From: Lysobacter prati
Lineage (GTDB): Bacteria; Pseudomonadota; Gammaproteobacteria; Xanthomonadales; Xanthomonadaceae
NCBI RefSeq assembly: GCF_009765215.1
Contig: NZ_VLNV01000001.1
Location: 558,001-622,000 of the forward strand
Length of the DNA stretch: 64,000 nt
Reading direction: 5' to 3'
The notes under the pieces were generated by a model. That model made no database searches. It was not told where the DNA came from and worked only from the letters and a program-made list of their open reading frames with translations. How positions within the stretch are numbered: the stretch's first letter is position 1; every line of letters begins with the position of its first letter. Of this stretch, positions 1 to 8,859 are shown piece after piece. Both the position numbers and the translations under genes were made by a program.

Positions 1-2
1 GC

Positions 3-758
3 GTCGCACACGAGATCAACAATCCGATCGGCTACGTGCATTCCAACCTGGGCACGCTGCAGGAGTACATCGGCGCGCTGTTCGCGCTGGTCGAGGCCCA
101 CGAGGCCGCGCTGCAGTCCAGCGACCCGCAGGCATCGCGCGAGGAAGTCCGCGCCAAGCGCGACCGCCTCGACATCGACTTCATCATCGGCGACCTGCCC
201 AAGCTGCTGGCCGAGTCGCGCGAGGGCATCGAGCGCGTCACCAAGATCGTGCACGACCTCAAGGACTTCTCCCACGCCGGACGCGACGAGGCGATGCGGC
301 CGTCGGACCTGCATCGCGGCCTGGAGTCGACCCTCAACATCGTCTGGAACGACCTGAAGTACAAGGTGCGCCTGGAGAAGCATTACGGCGAGTTGCCGCT
401 GGTGGAATGCCACCTGTCGGAAATCAACCAGGTGCTGATGAACCTGCTGATCAACGCCGGCCAGGCGATCACCGACCGCGGCAGCATCGTCATCAATACC
501 GGCGCCGAGAACGGCGAGGCATGGATCAGCATCGCCGACAGTGGTTGCGGCATCGCGCCCGACGCACTGCAGCGCATCTTCGAGCCGTTCTACACGACCA
601 AGCCGATCGGCCGCGGCACCGGCCTGGGCCTGGCGATCGCCTACAGCATCATCGCCAAGCACAACGGCCGCATCGAGGTCACCAGCCAGCCGGGTGCCGG
701 CAGCGCGTTCCGCGTGGTGCTGCCGACAGTGCAGCCGCGCGAGGCTGGCGCTGCCTGA
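3..758 (+). CDS. Sensor histidine kinase, C-terminal part (cut by window start)
   Basis: The reading frame is open from the first bases, so the gene begins upstream of the window. It opens inside the HisKA H-box (VAHEINNPIGY, phosphoacceptor His at bases 9-11), followed by a long helical dimerisation stretch and a HATPase_c domain with N box (NQVLMNLLINAGQAI), G1 box (DSGCGIAP), F box (FEPFYTTK) and G2 box (GTGLGLAIA). It autophosphorylates on His and passes phosphate to a receiver. The sensor part is not visible. The next gene, convergent on the other strand, carries a C-terminal receiver domain and could be its target; that is inference from proximity only. Confidence 0.93.
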   Translation, partial: VAHEINNPIGYVHSNLGTLQEYIGALFALVEAHEAALQSSDPQASREEVRAKRDRLDIDFIIGDLPKLLAESREGIERVTKIVHDLKDFSHAGRDEAMRPSDLHRGLESTLNIVWNDLKYKVRLEKHYGELPLVECHLSEINQVLMNLLINAGQAITDRGSIVINTGAENGEAWISIADSGCGIAPDALQRIFEPFYTTKPIGRGTGLGLAIAYSIIAKHNGRIEVTSQPGAGSAFRVVLPTVQPREAGAA

Positions 759-765
759 TCCGGCC

Positions 766-790
766 GCAACCGGCGCGCCACGCCGGTTGC
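766..790. terminator. Bidirectional hairpin between convergent genes
   Basis: A perfect 10-bp stem (766-775 with 781-790) and a 5-base loop lie between the stop of the kinase at 758 and the stop of the GGDEF-EAL-REC gene at 792. No clear T-run follows on either strand. The position between two converging stops makes a shared terminator the likely role. Confidence 0.6.
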
Positions 791-791
791 C

Positions 792-2528
792 TCAGAAACC
801 TTCTTCGCCAGCCGCGCGTCGCTCATGCGCGCGGAACGCCGCCTGGATGTGCTCACGCAGCTCGTCGTCATTCCAGGGCTTGGTCAGGAAGCGGTAGATC
901 GCGCCCAGGTTGATGGCTTCGGTAATCGTCGCCAGGTCGGTGTAGCCCGACAACACCATGCGAATGGTATCGGGGTACAGGTCGCGCACGCGCGCCAGGA
1001 ACTCGGTCCCGGTCATGTCCGGCATGCGCTGGTCCGAGACGATGACCTGCACCGCGTTGCTCGCCAGCAGGTCGAAGGCTTCGCGCACGCTGCTGGCGGT
1101 GAGGATGTTGTAACCGTCGCGACGGAACAGGCGCGCGAGCGAGCGCAGCACGTTCTCCTCGTCGTCCAGGAGCAGCACGGTCCGCTCCGGGCGCGTTGCC
1201 GCGAACGCGCCGGGCAGGAGGAATCGACGACGGATCAGGTCGTCGAGCTGGTCGGCCGGCAATGGCGGACTGAACAGATGGCCGACGAAGTAATCGCAAT
1301 GATTGCGCCGCAGGAAGCCCAGTTCGGCTTCGGTCTCCACGCCCTTGGCGGTGACCTTCATGCCAAGGCGATGGCCCATCGCGATGATGCCGCGCACGAC
1401 CGCGGCGCTGCGCGGATCGCTGGCGACGTTGCGGAAGAAACTGCGATCGATCTTGAGCCGATCCAGCGGGTACTGGGCGAGCGAGGCGAAGCTGAGGCCG
1501 CCCAGTCCGAAATCCTGCACGGTCAAGGTCGCGCCAAGCGCGCGCAGGCCGAGCAGGGTTTCATGGATGCGGTGTGCGTCGAGCGCGAGCGCACTCTCGG
1601 AAATCTCGAATTCCAGCGACTTGCCGCTGAGGTTGAAGCGGTGCAGCAGCTCGCCGATCTCGTCCAAGCAGCGCGGCTGCGCCAGCAGCGGGCTCGCCAG
1701 GTGCACCGACAGGGACAGGTAATCCAGCCCCTGGTCGCGCCACTGCGCCAGCTGCCGGGCCGCTGCCTCGGCCACCCAGGATCCGAGCTGCGCCGACAGG
1801 CCGACACGCTCGACGATTTCCAGGAACCGGCTGGCACGCAGCAGGCCGTTGCCCGGCGTGTCCCAGCGCAGCAGGCCGCCGAAGCCGATCATGCCGCCAT
1901 CCTGGGCATCGATCAGTGGTTGGTAGAACAAATGCAGCTCGCGGTTGTCCATGGCTTCGACGAAGCGCTCGGCGAAACCGTCGACGGGCGCTTTCTTGTC
2001 GGCAGTGGCCGAGTACAGGCCAATGCTGTTGAGGCCCTGGCGCTTGACGTCGAGCAGTGCGCGTTCGGCACTGGCCAGCAGCGAGGGAGCGTCGTTGGCA
2101 TGGTCGGGGAATACCGCCACGCCAATCGACAGGGTCACCGGCAAGGAATAGGGCGGGATCCACAGCGGCGTCTCGAAGGCGTCGCGCAGCATCTCTGCCA
2201 ATTGTTCGCCGTCGGTTTCACCGGGAAGGTAGCGGATGCCGGCGATAAACTCGTCGCTGTTGAGTCGCCACAGCCAGCTCTCGTCCGGCATCGCCTTGCG
2301 CAGCCGCTGGGCGATCGCGGCCAGGGCCTGGTCGCCGACCGCCTCGCCCATGTTCGAGTTGATCGAGCGGAACATGTCGACGTCAACGTGCAGCAGCGCC
2401 AGCTGGCGCTTGGTCGCGCGCGCGGCGGCCAGCTCCTTGGGCAGGCTGGGCCCACCGGCGCCTAGCCGGTACAGCAGGGTCACGGGATCGACAGGAATCC
2501 CACTGAGCGCGTCATAGTGTTGCTTCAT
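792..2528 (-). CDS. GGDEF-EAL-receiver protein with degenerate catalytic motifs
   Basis: 578 residues from the ATG at 2528; a longer frame exists upstream, but its first 30 residues are low-complexity and unlike the family. Order: GGDEF domain (about 35-175), EAL domain (185-435), response-receiver domain (449-570). The GGDEF signature reads NSDEF (90-94). In the EAL domain the catalytic Glu of the ExL motif is Gly217 (GFGGLLRW), the DDFG motif is QDFG (338-341), the AEGVE-type motif is TAKGVE with Lys395, and the late Gln is Val415. Both cyclase and phosphodiesterase activity are therefore unlikely. The receiver keeps Asp499 (VSDQRMP) and Lys550 (LTKPW) and resembles the RpfG/HD-GYP class. 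Probable role: a phosphorylation-controlled c-di-GMP or nucleotide sensor, or a scaffold. A C-terminal receiver is unusual. Confidence 0.9.
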   Translation of the reverse strand: MKQHYDALSGIPVDPVTLLYRLGAGGPSLPKELAAARATKRQLALLHVDVDMFRSINSNMGEAVGDQALAAIAQRLRKAMPDESWLWRLNSDEFIAGIRYLPGETDGEQLAEMLRDAFETPLWIPPYSLPVTLSIGVAVFPDHANDAPSLLASAERALLDVKRQGLNSIGLYSATADKKAPVDGFAERFVEAMDNRELHLFYQPLIDAQDGGMIGFGGLLRWDTPGNGLLRASRFLEIVERVGLSAQLGSWVAEAAARQLAQWRDQGLDYLSLSVHLASPLLAQPRCLDEIGELLHRFNLSGKSLEFEISESALALDAHRIHETLLGLRALGATLTVQDFGLGGLSFASLAQYPLDRLKIDRSFFRNVASDPRSAAVVRGIIAMGHRLGMKVTAKGVETEAELGFLRRNHCDYFVGHLFSPPLPADQLDDLIRRRFLLPGAFAATRPERTVLLLDDEENVLRSLARLFRRDGYNILTASSVREAFDLLASNAVQVIVSDQRMPDMTGTEFLARVRDLYPDTIRMVLSGYTDLATITEAINLGAIYRFLTKPWNDDELREHIQAAFRAHERRAAGEEGF

Positions 2529-2833
2529 CGCAACAGGGTAGCGGTTTCGGCTGCGGGATCGGAGTGGGAGCGGCAGGGGGCTGGGGCGACTGACCCGAAT
2601 TGAGCCGACCGGGCTCAAGTCTTCCCCGTACCTGCCGATAAGTCCGGAGAAGGCAGGAAAGTGCTACGCAGTCCACAGTTTCCAGGCGGGGTCACGGTGG
2701 ACTGTTACAAGTGCTGCAGACGATCCAGGACGGTCTCGATTCGTTTTCTTGGCGACGGTCCGGCGGGCGAGCGAAAACTCGGCGCGGGAACACTCGCTCA
2801 TGTGATTCCAGCGCGGGCAGGGGCCGCGCCGCT

Positions 2834-4525
2834 ATGCCATTGAACCGAATTTCGCCCTTGCGCGGTTTCATTGCCGCGTCTGTCATCCTGGTCGCGCTGG
2901 GGGTCTACATCGTCGCGAACGCCGTGAGCCTGGCGTCGGACTACCGCTGGGTCAACCACACCCACGCGACCCTCAACCTCATCAGCCAGGTCGAAGCACT
3001 CAAGCACCAGGCCATCGCCGAATCCCGGGGTTACATCCTGGCCGGCAGCGATGAGAGTCGCGACAATTTCTGGCGGGTCCAGGGCCAGTTGCAGCGTGAG
3101 ATGCAATCGCTGATCGGCATGGTCATCGACAACCCGGAGCAATACCGGCGCAGTGTCCGCTTGCGCGAGGCCCTGGAGCGTCGCCTGGCGATCAGCTCCG
3201 ATGCGATGGCGTTCTACGGCAGTCGTGGCGTCGCCCCTACGATCAGCGAAGCCAGGACGAAGCTGATTCGCGCAGGCGAAGCGAACGTGGGCCAGCGCCT
3301 GAGTGAGCTGCGCCAGGGCGAGCAGGCATTGTTGGCCGCGCGCAGCAGGAGCGCCGAGCGCGCCGCCTGGTTGATGCTGCTGGCCGCCGGCATCGGCATT
3401 CCGTTGAGTCTGTTCCTCGTCGGCCACGCCCATCGCCTGTTGGCGCGGGAAAACCGCGAGCGCACCCATGCCGAGGCTGCGGCTTCTGCCTCCAACGCCG
3501 AGCTGAGCAGGACGGTTTCGCAACTGGCGCACCTGTCCGACAGCATGGCGGCGCTGAGCACCTATTCGGGGATGCTGCAGGGCGCCTCGGACGCGCAGGA
3601 ACTGTATGAGATCAGCACGACCACGTTCCGCAAGCTGTTGCCTGGAACGTCCGGCTTCCTCTACGTCATTCGCGCCTCGCGTGACCAGGCGGAGCTGGTG
3701 GCCCGATGGGGCGAGGGGCTGGCGCCCACCGACCCGAACCCGGCGCCGCACGCGTGCTGGTCGGTCCGGCGCAATGCCGCCTTCTCCGTGGAAGACCTGC
3801 GCCATGGACTGCGCTGTCCGCATACCGGCCGACCGGCGGGTGCCGAAGAGGTGAAAGGCCTGTGCATTCCACTGAGCGCCCAGGGCGAGATCGTGGGTTG
3901 GATATCGCTGCAACGGCTCGGACTGGGTCGCATCCCGGACGAAAGCCTGGCGATCAGCCTGTGCGAACAGTTTTCGCTGGCGCTCGCCAACGTGCGCCTC
4001 AAGGAAAGTCTCCAGCACCAGGCGATCCGCGATCCGCTCACCGGTTTGTTCAATCGGCGCTACCTGGAGGAATCGCTCAGCCGCGAGATCGCCCGCTGCG
4101 AGCGCAGGCGCCAGCCATTGGCAGTGCTGATGCTGGACGTGGACCACTTCAAGGCGTTCAACGATCGCCATGGCCATGCCACCGGTGACATCGCACTGGC
4201 AGCGTTCGGCGCGATGCTGCAGGCCAAGTGCCGGGCCGAAGACATCGCCTGTCGTTATGGCGGCGAGGAGTTCACCCTGATCCTGCCGGAAACCGACCTG
4301 GCCACGGCCCTGGAGCGCGCGGAAGAGATCCGCGCCGGCGCCGCCTTGCTGCGCATCGGACCACCGGGCACCTTGCCCAGGATCACCGTATCGATCGGTG
4401 TCGCGCTCATGCCCGAGCACGGCAACGTCGGCCTGGAGCTGATGCGCGCCGGCGACATGGCGCTGTATCGGGCCAAGCACGAAGGCCGGGATCGCGTTGC
4501 CGTTGCCGAGGTGGAGACGGCTTAG
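2834..4525 (+). CDS. Membrane-bound diguanylate cyclase (CHASE3-GAF-GGDEF)
   Basis: 563 residues from the ATG at 2834 (MPLNRISPLRG), preferred over the in-frame ATG at 2711 because the first transmembrane helix begins about 10 residues later. Layout: TM1 (about 10-32), periplasmic CHASE3-like four-helix region, TM2 (about 178-200), coiled linker, GAF domain (about 235-390), GGDEF domain (about 395-560). The active site is intact as GGEEF (476-480), and the RxxD product-inhibition site (R467-D470) sits five residues before it, so the enzyme should make c-di-GMP from two GTP with feedback control. The GAF domain has a Cys/His group (H306, C308, H324, C328, H330) that could bind metal or report redox. 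It is divergent from the degenerate GGDEF-EAL-REC gene, a possible effector. Confidence 0.93.
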   Translation: MPLNRISPLRGFIAASVILVALGVYIVANAVSLASDYRWVNHTHATLNLISQVEALKHQAIAESRGYILAGSDESRDNFWRVQGQLQREMQSLIGMVIDNPEQYRRSVRLREALERRLAISSDAMAFYGSRGVAPTISEARTKLIRAGEANVGQRLSELRQGEQALLAARSRSAERAAWLMLLAAGIGIPLSLFLVGHAHRLLARENRERTHAEAAASASNAELSRTVSQLAHLSDSMAALSTYSGMLQGASDAQELYEISTTTFRKLLPGTSGFLYVIRASRDQAELVARWGEGLAPTDPNPAPHACWSVRRNAAFSVEDLRHGLRCPHTGRPAGAEEVKGLCIPLSAQGEIVGWISLQRLGLGRIPDESLAISLCEQFSLALANVRLKESLQHQAIRDPLTGLFNRRYLEESLSREIARCERRRQPLAVLMLDVDHFKAFNDRHGHATGDIALAAFGAMLQAKCRAEDIACRYGGEEFTLILPETDLATALERAEEIRAGAALLRIGPPGTLPRITVSIGVALMPEHGNVGLELMRAGDMALYRAKHEGRDRVAVAEVETA

Positions 4526-4528
4526 CGC

Positions 4529-5344
4529 TCAGGATGCGAGCACGGCCGTAGAGAACTCACGAAAGGCCTTGCCGACGGCCGCAGGATTCTCGATCCACGG
4601 AAAATGTCCCGCGGACGGAATTGCGCGCGCCATGACGTTGGCGGAGTTGAAGCGCGGGTCGCTCCAGGCACGCTGGCTGACGATGCGGTCGTCCTCGCCC
4701 CAAAGGCGCAGCACCGGGATGTCGGTGGGCCACCACAGCGCCTCGTAGGTGTGGTCGAAGTTGGCGTCGGACCACTCCACGGCGGCACCGTTGTAGGGCA
4801 TTCGCGACAGCAGTTCGCGCCCGGCAACGAGAGCGGCAGGCGAGAAGTTCCATTCCGCGGAAGCAACCACCAGCGTTGTCAGGTTCTCCAGCGAATTGTC
4901 GCGGCCGTACGCCTGTGCGGCCGCATCGAATGCGGGCAGCGGATGATCGCGGGTCATCCGGACATACTCGGCATGCCAGCTGCAGTCGGGCGCGGTGTCG
5001 ACCAGGGCCAGGCCACGAACGTGTCCGTGCAGCCCCGGAGTCGAGAGCAGGTACATGCCGCCGGTCGAGTGCCCGACGAATACGGCGTCGGTAACCGCCT
5101 CGGCGGCCTCCAGCAGGACCTGCGGCCAGGATCCGAACGGGTCGGCCTGCTCCACCAGGTTGGAACCATCGCCAGGCAGGTCGACCAGCCAGACCGTCCC
5201 GGCAACGTCCATCGCTTCGGCGAGTTCGTGCAGGCTTTCCGAACCGATGCCCGGTCCGCCCGGAAGAAGCAGCCAGTTCAGGCTGCCTTGCCGCGTGGAG
5301 TGACGACGCATCCGCACGCCGGACGAGGTGTAACGCGTATCCAT
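4529..5344 (-). CDS. Alpha/beta hydrolase
   Basis: 271 residues from the ATG at 5344, which has an AAGGA ribosome-binding site; the frame extends 10 residues further upstream without one. No signal peptide, so cytoplasmic. The fold signatures are an oxyanion stretch (LLLPGGPGIG), the nucleophile elbow GHSTGG with Ser93, an acid residue in the GEDDRIV segment and the catalytic His in AGHFPW. Substrate cannot be read from the sequence; proline-iminopeptidase-like and haloalkane-type members share this architecture. It is convergent with the diguanylate cyclase gene, with only three bases between the stops. Confidence 0.88.
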   Translation of the reverse strand: MDTRYTSSGVRMRRHSTRQGSLNWLLLPGGPGIGSESLHELAEAMDVAGTVWLVDLPGDGSNLVEQADPFGSWPQVLLEAAEAVTDAVFVGHSTGGMYLLSTPGLHGHVRGLALVDTAPDCSWHAEYVRMTRDHPLPAFDAAAQAYGRDNSLENLTTLVVASAEWNFSPAALVAGRELLSRMPYNGAAVEWSDANFDHTYEALWWPTDIPVLRLWGEDDRIVSQRAWSDPRFNSANVMARAIPSAGHFPWIENPAAVGKAFREFSTAVLAS

Positions 5345-5613
5345 CGGAGTTCCTTGCTGGTGGGTGGCGAACAACGATGCACGGCAGCAATGCCGGGGAT
5401 CTTGATCTTCGTCAGGCTCGGCACCCGCGGATGCCGACTCGATTCAGGTTCGACAGAACGCGACGCATCGATACGGTCTATAGCGCTCGCCGCGCGATCC
5501 GCCCCTCAGGCGCTCGACAAATCCACGCGAGAGACGACGCCTATCGTAGCCGCAGCGCTGGCGACCGTGCGGGGCCGTTGGCCGTCGTGAATGCATCGCA
5601 ACGTTCAATCTTC
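5345..5613. other. Gene-free upstream region
   Basis: About 270 bases between the divergent hydrolase start and the FNR-like box. I see no convincing ORF, RNA gene or repeat in it. It must hold the promoter of the hydrolase. Confidence 0.5.
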
Positions 5614-5627
5614 TTGATGCAGGTCAA
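5614..5627 (+). promoter_or_regulatory. FNR/ANR-like binding site upstream of the small membrane protein
   Basis: TTGAT-GCAG-GTCAA matches the FNR/ANR consensus TTGAT-N4-ATCAA in 9 of 10 defined positions. A -10-like TACGCT lies at 5650-5655, so a start site near 5662 would put the box at about -41.5, the classic class II activator position. The downstream ATG is at 5679. Confidence 0.6.
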
Positions 5628-5678
5628 TCGTGGCCACGATGAGCGCGCCTACGCTCCGCGCACATTGCAGCCACCACC

Positions 5679-5993
5679 ATGATCGCCATGCACAGAACAG
5701 ATCTCGATGAGGACATCTGCGTCCACATCTTCACCACGTCCGCCGCGATGCTCGGCGTATGCATGACCCTCGTCGGCGTGATCCGCATCATCACCGCGGT
5801 GCGCCAGGTCAACACGATCGCCGACGAGATATTCAGCGTCAACGCCATGATCTACCTGTCGTCCTGCCTGTTCGCCTACTGGTCGCTGCGGACGAAGCGG
5901 TACAAGCGCAACCACGTGCTCGAACGCCTCGCCGACGGATTGTTCCTGTTCGGCCTTGTCGTCAGCACCGTCGCCACCGGCTACATCGCCTGA
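5679..5993 (+). CDS. Small three-helix membrane protein, uncharacterised
   Basis: 104 residues; a second in-frame ATG at 5688 (MHRTDLDED) is an equally possible start. There is an acidic N-terminus followed by three predicted membrane helices (about 18-40, 56-70 and 86-103) with a short basic loop (RTKRYKRNH) between the second and third. I cannot assign a function. It stands alone behind its own FNR-like box and just before the multicopper oxidase operon, which has a second such box, so a role in low-oxygen respiration or metal/redox handling is a reasonable guess from context only. Confidence 0.75.
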   Translation: MIAMHRTDLDEDICVHIFTTSAAMLGVCMTLVGVIRIITAVRQVNTIADEIFSVNAMIYLSSCLFAYWSLRTKRYKRNHVLERLADGLFLFGLVVSTVATGYIA

Positions 5994-6040
5994 GTGGTCA
6001 GCGAGTTCTAGCGCCGGCGTTCCCGCAAAAGGGGCCGGGC

Positions 6041-6054
6041 TTGATATCGGTCAA
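6041..6054 (+). promoter_or_regulatory. FNR/ANR-like binding site upstream of the multicopper oxidase operon
   Basis: TTGAT-ATCG-GTCAA again matches TTGAT-N4-ATCAA in 9 of 10 positions. It lies about 71 bases before the ATG at 6126. A start site about 41 bases downstream of its centre would leave a leader of roughly 37 bases. Confidence 0.6.
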
Positions 6055-6125
6055 GCAGCAGGCGGCGCCAGCCGCCGAAACTGCAAGGGCAACACCGCGC
6101 AGGCACCGGCCACCGAGGTGAATCA

Positions 6126-7715
6126 ATGGAAGTCCAAGTGCAAGGAAGTATTCCCGCGCGCCGCCGACCGGCCGCGCCCGGCAGCATCGGCATGCTCGCT
6201 GCCGCACTCTCGCTCGCGCTGCTGTCGCTGACGGCGTGCACCACCGAGCAAAAGGCAAGCACTGCATCGGAACCGCTGCGCGCGCCGAAAGAGTTCAGCT
6301 ACGGTGCCGACGGTGTGACGCACGCGGACCTGCGGGCCTCGCTGACTCACGTCAACGTCGGCAACGAGCGTTACACCTCGCTGGTCTTCAACGAGGACTA
6401 CAACGCGCCGCTGATCCGCACGCGTCCCGGCGGTGTCATGTCGATCCGGCTCGACAACCAGATGGACGAGAAGACCAACCTGCATTTCCACGGCATGACG
6501 GTTTCCCCGCTCGAGGCGGGCGACAACATCTTTCGCGAGACCCTGCCGCACCAGGTCGGCGTCTACAACCTCAAGCTCCCGCCCGACCACAGTCCGGGCG
6601 CGTACTGGTACCACTCGCACTTCCACGGTGGCTCGCAGCGCCAGGTGGAGGCGGGCATCGCCGGGCCGATCCTCGTCGACGGCATGCTCGATCCGTTCCC
6701 GGAGCTGAAAGGCATCCAGGAGCGTGTGCTGGCGCTGCGCAATTTCCAGAAGACCGCCACCGGCAAGGTGGCCAGTGAAATCATCACCTCCGCCGCGTCG
6801 ATCCGCACCGTCAACGGCCAGGAGGTGCCGATCATCGAGATCCAGCCGGGCGAGACCCAGCTGTGGCACCTGCTCAACATCTCTGCGAACCAGTATTTCC
6901 GCGTGCGGGTGAAAGGCCAGCCGGTGCAGGTCCTTTCGCAGGATGGCAACACGGTCAACCAGGAGGTCATGACCGATGAAATGCTGATCGGCCCTTCGGC
7001 CAGGGTCAGCGTCCTGGTGGTGGGGCCAGCGGCGGGCGATCATCCGATCGAGCTGGGTTCCGGCAACACCGGCCCGGCCGGCGACCAGTACAAAGGCGCG
7101 CAGCTGGCGATTGTGCGCTCCAGCGGCGCGCCGGTGCCGACGCGCCGGATCACCAGTGCCTTTCCGCAACTGGAGGATTTCAGTAAGGAGGCGGTCGCGC
7201 GGACGCGTCAGTTCGCGTTCGAGGATTCGCCCACCGACGGCAATGCCTTCCTGATCAATGGCCGACGCTTCGACTACGGCCGCGTCGACACCACCGTCAA
7301 ACTCGGCGATGTCGAGGAGTGGCGGCTGTACAACCCGTCGCAGGAACTGCATCAGTTCCACATCCACCAGACCGACTTCCAGGTCACTCAGATCAACGAC
7401 AAGCCAGTGCCGTTCATTGGCTATCGCGACAACGTGTACATCCCGGCCAGTGGGTCGATCACGGTCCGCATTCCGTTCCGCGATCCCACCATGCTCGGCA
7501 AGTTCGTCTACCACTGCCACATCCTCGAGCACGAGGACGGCGGCATGATGCAGGTCGTGCAGGTGGTCAAGCCGGAGGACTACGAGCAGGCGGTGAAGCT
7601 CGAGCCGCTGGGCGGCATCTACGGCGAGAACCAGCTGTGCAGCTACCTGAAGAACACCGGTGAGGAACTCAAGGTTCCGTACCCGAGCAGCTGGCCGACA
7701 GGAGGTGCGCCATGA
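6126..7715 (+). CDS. Laccase-like multicopper oxidase, lipoprotein
   Basis: 529 residues. A hydrophobic segment with lipobox LTAC predicts export and lipid anchoring; an internal ATG (residue 23) would give a shorter signal peptide. All four copper motifs are present: HFHG (H120, H122), HSHFH (H163, H165, H167), HQFHIH (H409, H412, H414) and HCHILEHEDGGM (H463, C464, H465, H469, axial M474). The type 1 site and the trinuclear cluster are thus complete, which fits a three-domain oxidase reducing O2 to water rather than a nitrite reductase. The substrate could be Cu(I), Mn(II) or organic compounds. Its stop overlaps the next start (ATGA), and a SCO copper chaperone follows, so the three genes look like one transcription unit. 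Confidence 0.93.
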   Translation: MEVQVQGSIPARRRPAAPGSIGMLAAALSLALLSLTACTTEQKASTASEPLRAPKEFSYGADGVTHADLRASLTHVNVGNERYTSLVFNEDYNAPLIRTRPGGVMSIRLDNQMDEKTNLHFHGMTVSPLEAGDNIFRETLPHQVGVYNLKLPPDHSPGAYWYHSHFHGGSQRQVEAGIAGPILVDGMLDPFPELKGIQERVLALRNFQKTATGKVASEIITSAASIRTVNGQEVPIIEIQPGETQLWHLLNISANQYFRVRVKGQPVQVLSQDGNTVNQEVMTDEMLIGPSARVSVLVVGPAAGDHPIELGSGNTGPAGDQYKGAQLAIVRSSGAPVPTRRITSAFPQLEDFSKEAVARTRQFAFEDSPTDGNAFLINGRRFDYGRVDTTVKLGDVEEWRLYNPSQELHQFHIHQTDFQVTQINDKPVPFIGYRDNVYIPASGSITVRIPFRDPTMLGKFVYHCHILEHEDGGMMQVVQVVKPEDYEQAVKLEPLGGIYGENQLCSYLKNTGEELKVPYPSSWPTGGAP

Positions 7716-8857
7716 GCCGGGCAAGGGCAGGCGCACTGGTGCTGGGCACGCTGTGCGGCTCAATGGGGCTGACCCCGGAAGCGCGCGCCGACGACGGCCA
7801 GTATCCGAACTTCGGCATGGACTACAGCGCACAGCTGCAGTACGACTTCAGCCGCCTCGATGGCGATACCGCCGGCGGCCCGCGCAACACCACCGATTTC
7901 TATCCGGACATCACCACTTCGTTCTACCTGCGCTTCAGCACCGACGACCAGATCCGGTTCACCACCGAGATCAATCCGGCCGACCCGCCCAACCCGGGCG
8001 AGAAGCGCACCTTCGGCGACATCGGCCTGGTGATCGACGAGCTGAACTACTACAAGCTCACCTCACACACCTCGTGGATGATCGGCAAGTTCCAGGTACC
8101 GTTCGGCCGGGCGATGGACCAGGCGCCGGGGCTGTACACCAACGACTACGTGGCGGCCTATGACCTGGGCGGAATGCTCGGCGGCACCTTCGGCTACCGC
8201 TACTTCAACCAGAAGCTCGGCCTGATCGAGCCCGACATCAGCCTCTACACCTTCGACACGACCGAACTCAGTCGTACGTTCCTGCAGAGCGGTGGCCGCG
8301 CGCAGCGTTCCGACGGCGGCCCGGCGAACACCGGCAAGCTCGATTCCTATTCGGTCGCGCTGAACTGGACCAGCATCCCGGCGCTGCCGTTCCTGGAACT
8401 GCAGGCCGGCTACATGCGCAACCAGAAGGGCGTGGGCCAGAACGATGGCACCTTGCCGGGCGACGAAGTGGTGCGGATCGTTTCCGCGCGCTACATGTGG
8501 GCGCGCCTGCCCAGCACCGATCTGCGCGAGACGCTGAGCGGGCGCTACCTCGATATCGTTCCCTTCATCGAGTACGCGGACGTCGACAACGAGAATGCGG
8601 TGCAGGGCAACGACACCAGTTACCTGACCACCTCGCTCACGGTCGACTACGGCCCCTGGGCGCTGGGCGCGACGCGTACCGACAAGAAGCGCCCGCCGAT
8701 CGCAGGTGCCGGTCGCCACGATTACCTCAACGAGCTGAGCGTGACCTACAACATCACCGGCCGGCTGAGCATCGGCCTGTCGGCCGGCACGCAGAAGGAA
8801 GCCGGGCAGCGCTCGGACCTGTACGGATTGCAGCTGGCCTACTCGGGAGCCTACTGA
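7712..8857 (+). CDS. Outer-membrane beta-barrel protein of the oxidase operon
   Basis: 381 residues with a signal peptide ending at ARADD. The mature part alternates hydrophobic and polar residues and is rich in aromatic residues and Asp/Asn turns (for example TSFYLRFSTDDQIRFTTEIN), typical of an outer-membrane barrel of 14-16 strands. The chain ends YSGAY rather than in the usual terminal Phe. It overlaps the oxidase stop by four bases (ATGA) and ends two bases before the SCO gene, so all three should be co-transcribed. A porin or copper/substrate channel feeding the periplasmic oxidase is the likely role; I do not recognise a named family. Confidence 0.82.
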   Translation: MSRARAGALVLGTLCGSMGLTPEARADDGQYPNFGMDYSAQLQYDFSRLDGDTAGGPRNTTDFYPDITTSFYLRFSTDDQIRFTTEINPADPPNPGEKRTFGDIGLVIDELNYYKLTSHTSWMIGKFQVPFGRAMDQAPGLYTNDYVAAYDLGGMLGGTFGYRYFNQKLGLIEPDISLYTFDTTELSRTFLQSGGRAQRSDGGPANTGKLDSYSVALNWTSIPALPFLELQAGYMRNQKGVGQNDGTLPGDEVVRIVSARYMWARLPSTDLRETLSGRYLDIVPFIEYADVDNENAVQGNDTSYLTTSLTVDYGPWALGATRTDKKRPPIAGAGRHDYLNELSVTYNITGRLSIGLSAGTQKEAGQRSDLYGLQLAYSGAY

Positions 8858-8859
8858 CC

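Noticed and set aside
825-4480. Long antisense ORFs opposite the GGDEF-EAL-REC and diguanylate cyclase genes
   Set aside because: They lie on the opposite strand of well-supported genes and have Gln/Arg/Ala-rich composition typical of GC-rich shadows.
6126-7715. Copper nitrite reductase (NirK) because of the FNR-like boxes
   Set aside because: All four copper motifs of a three-domain oxidase are present, including the full trinuclear-site histidines; NirK is shorter and lacks the HxHxH arrangement near residue 409.
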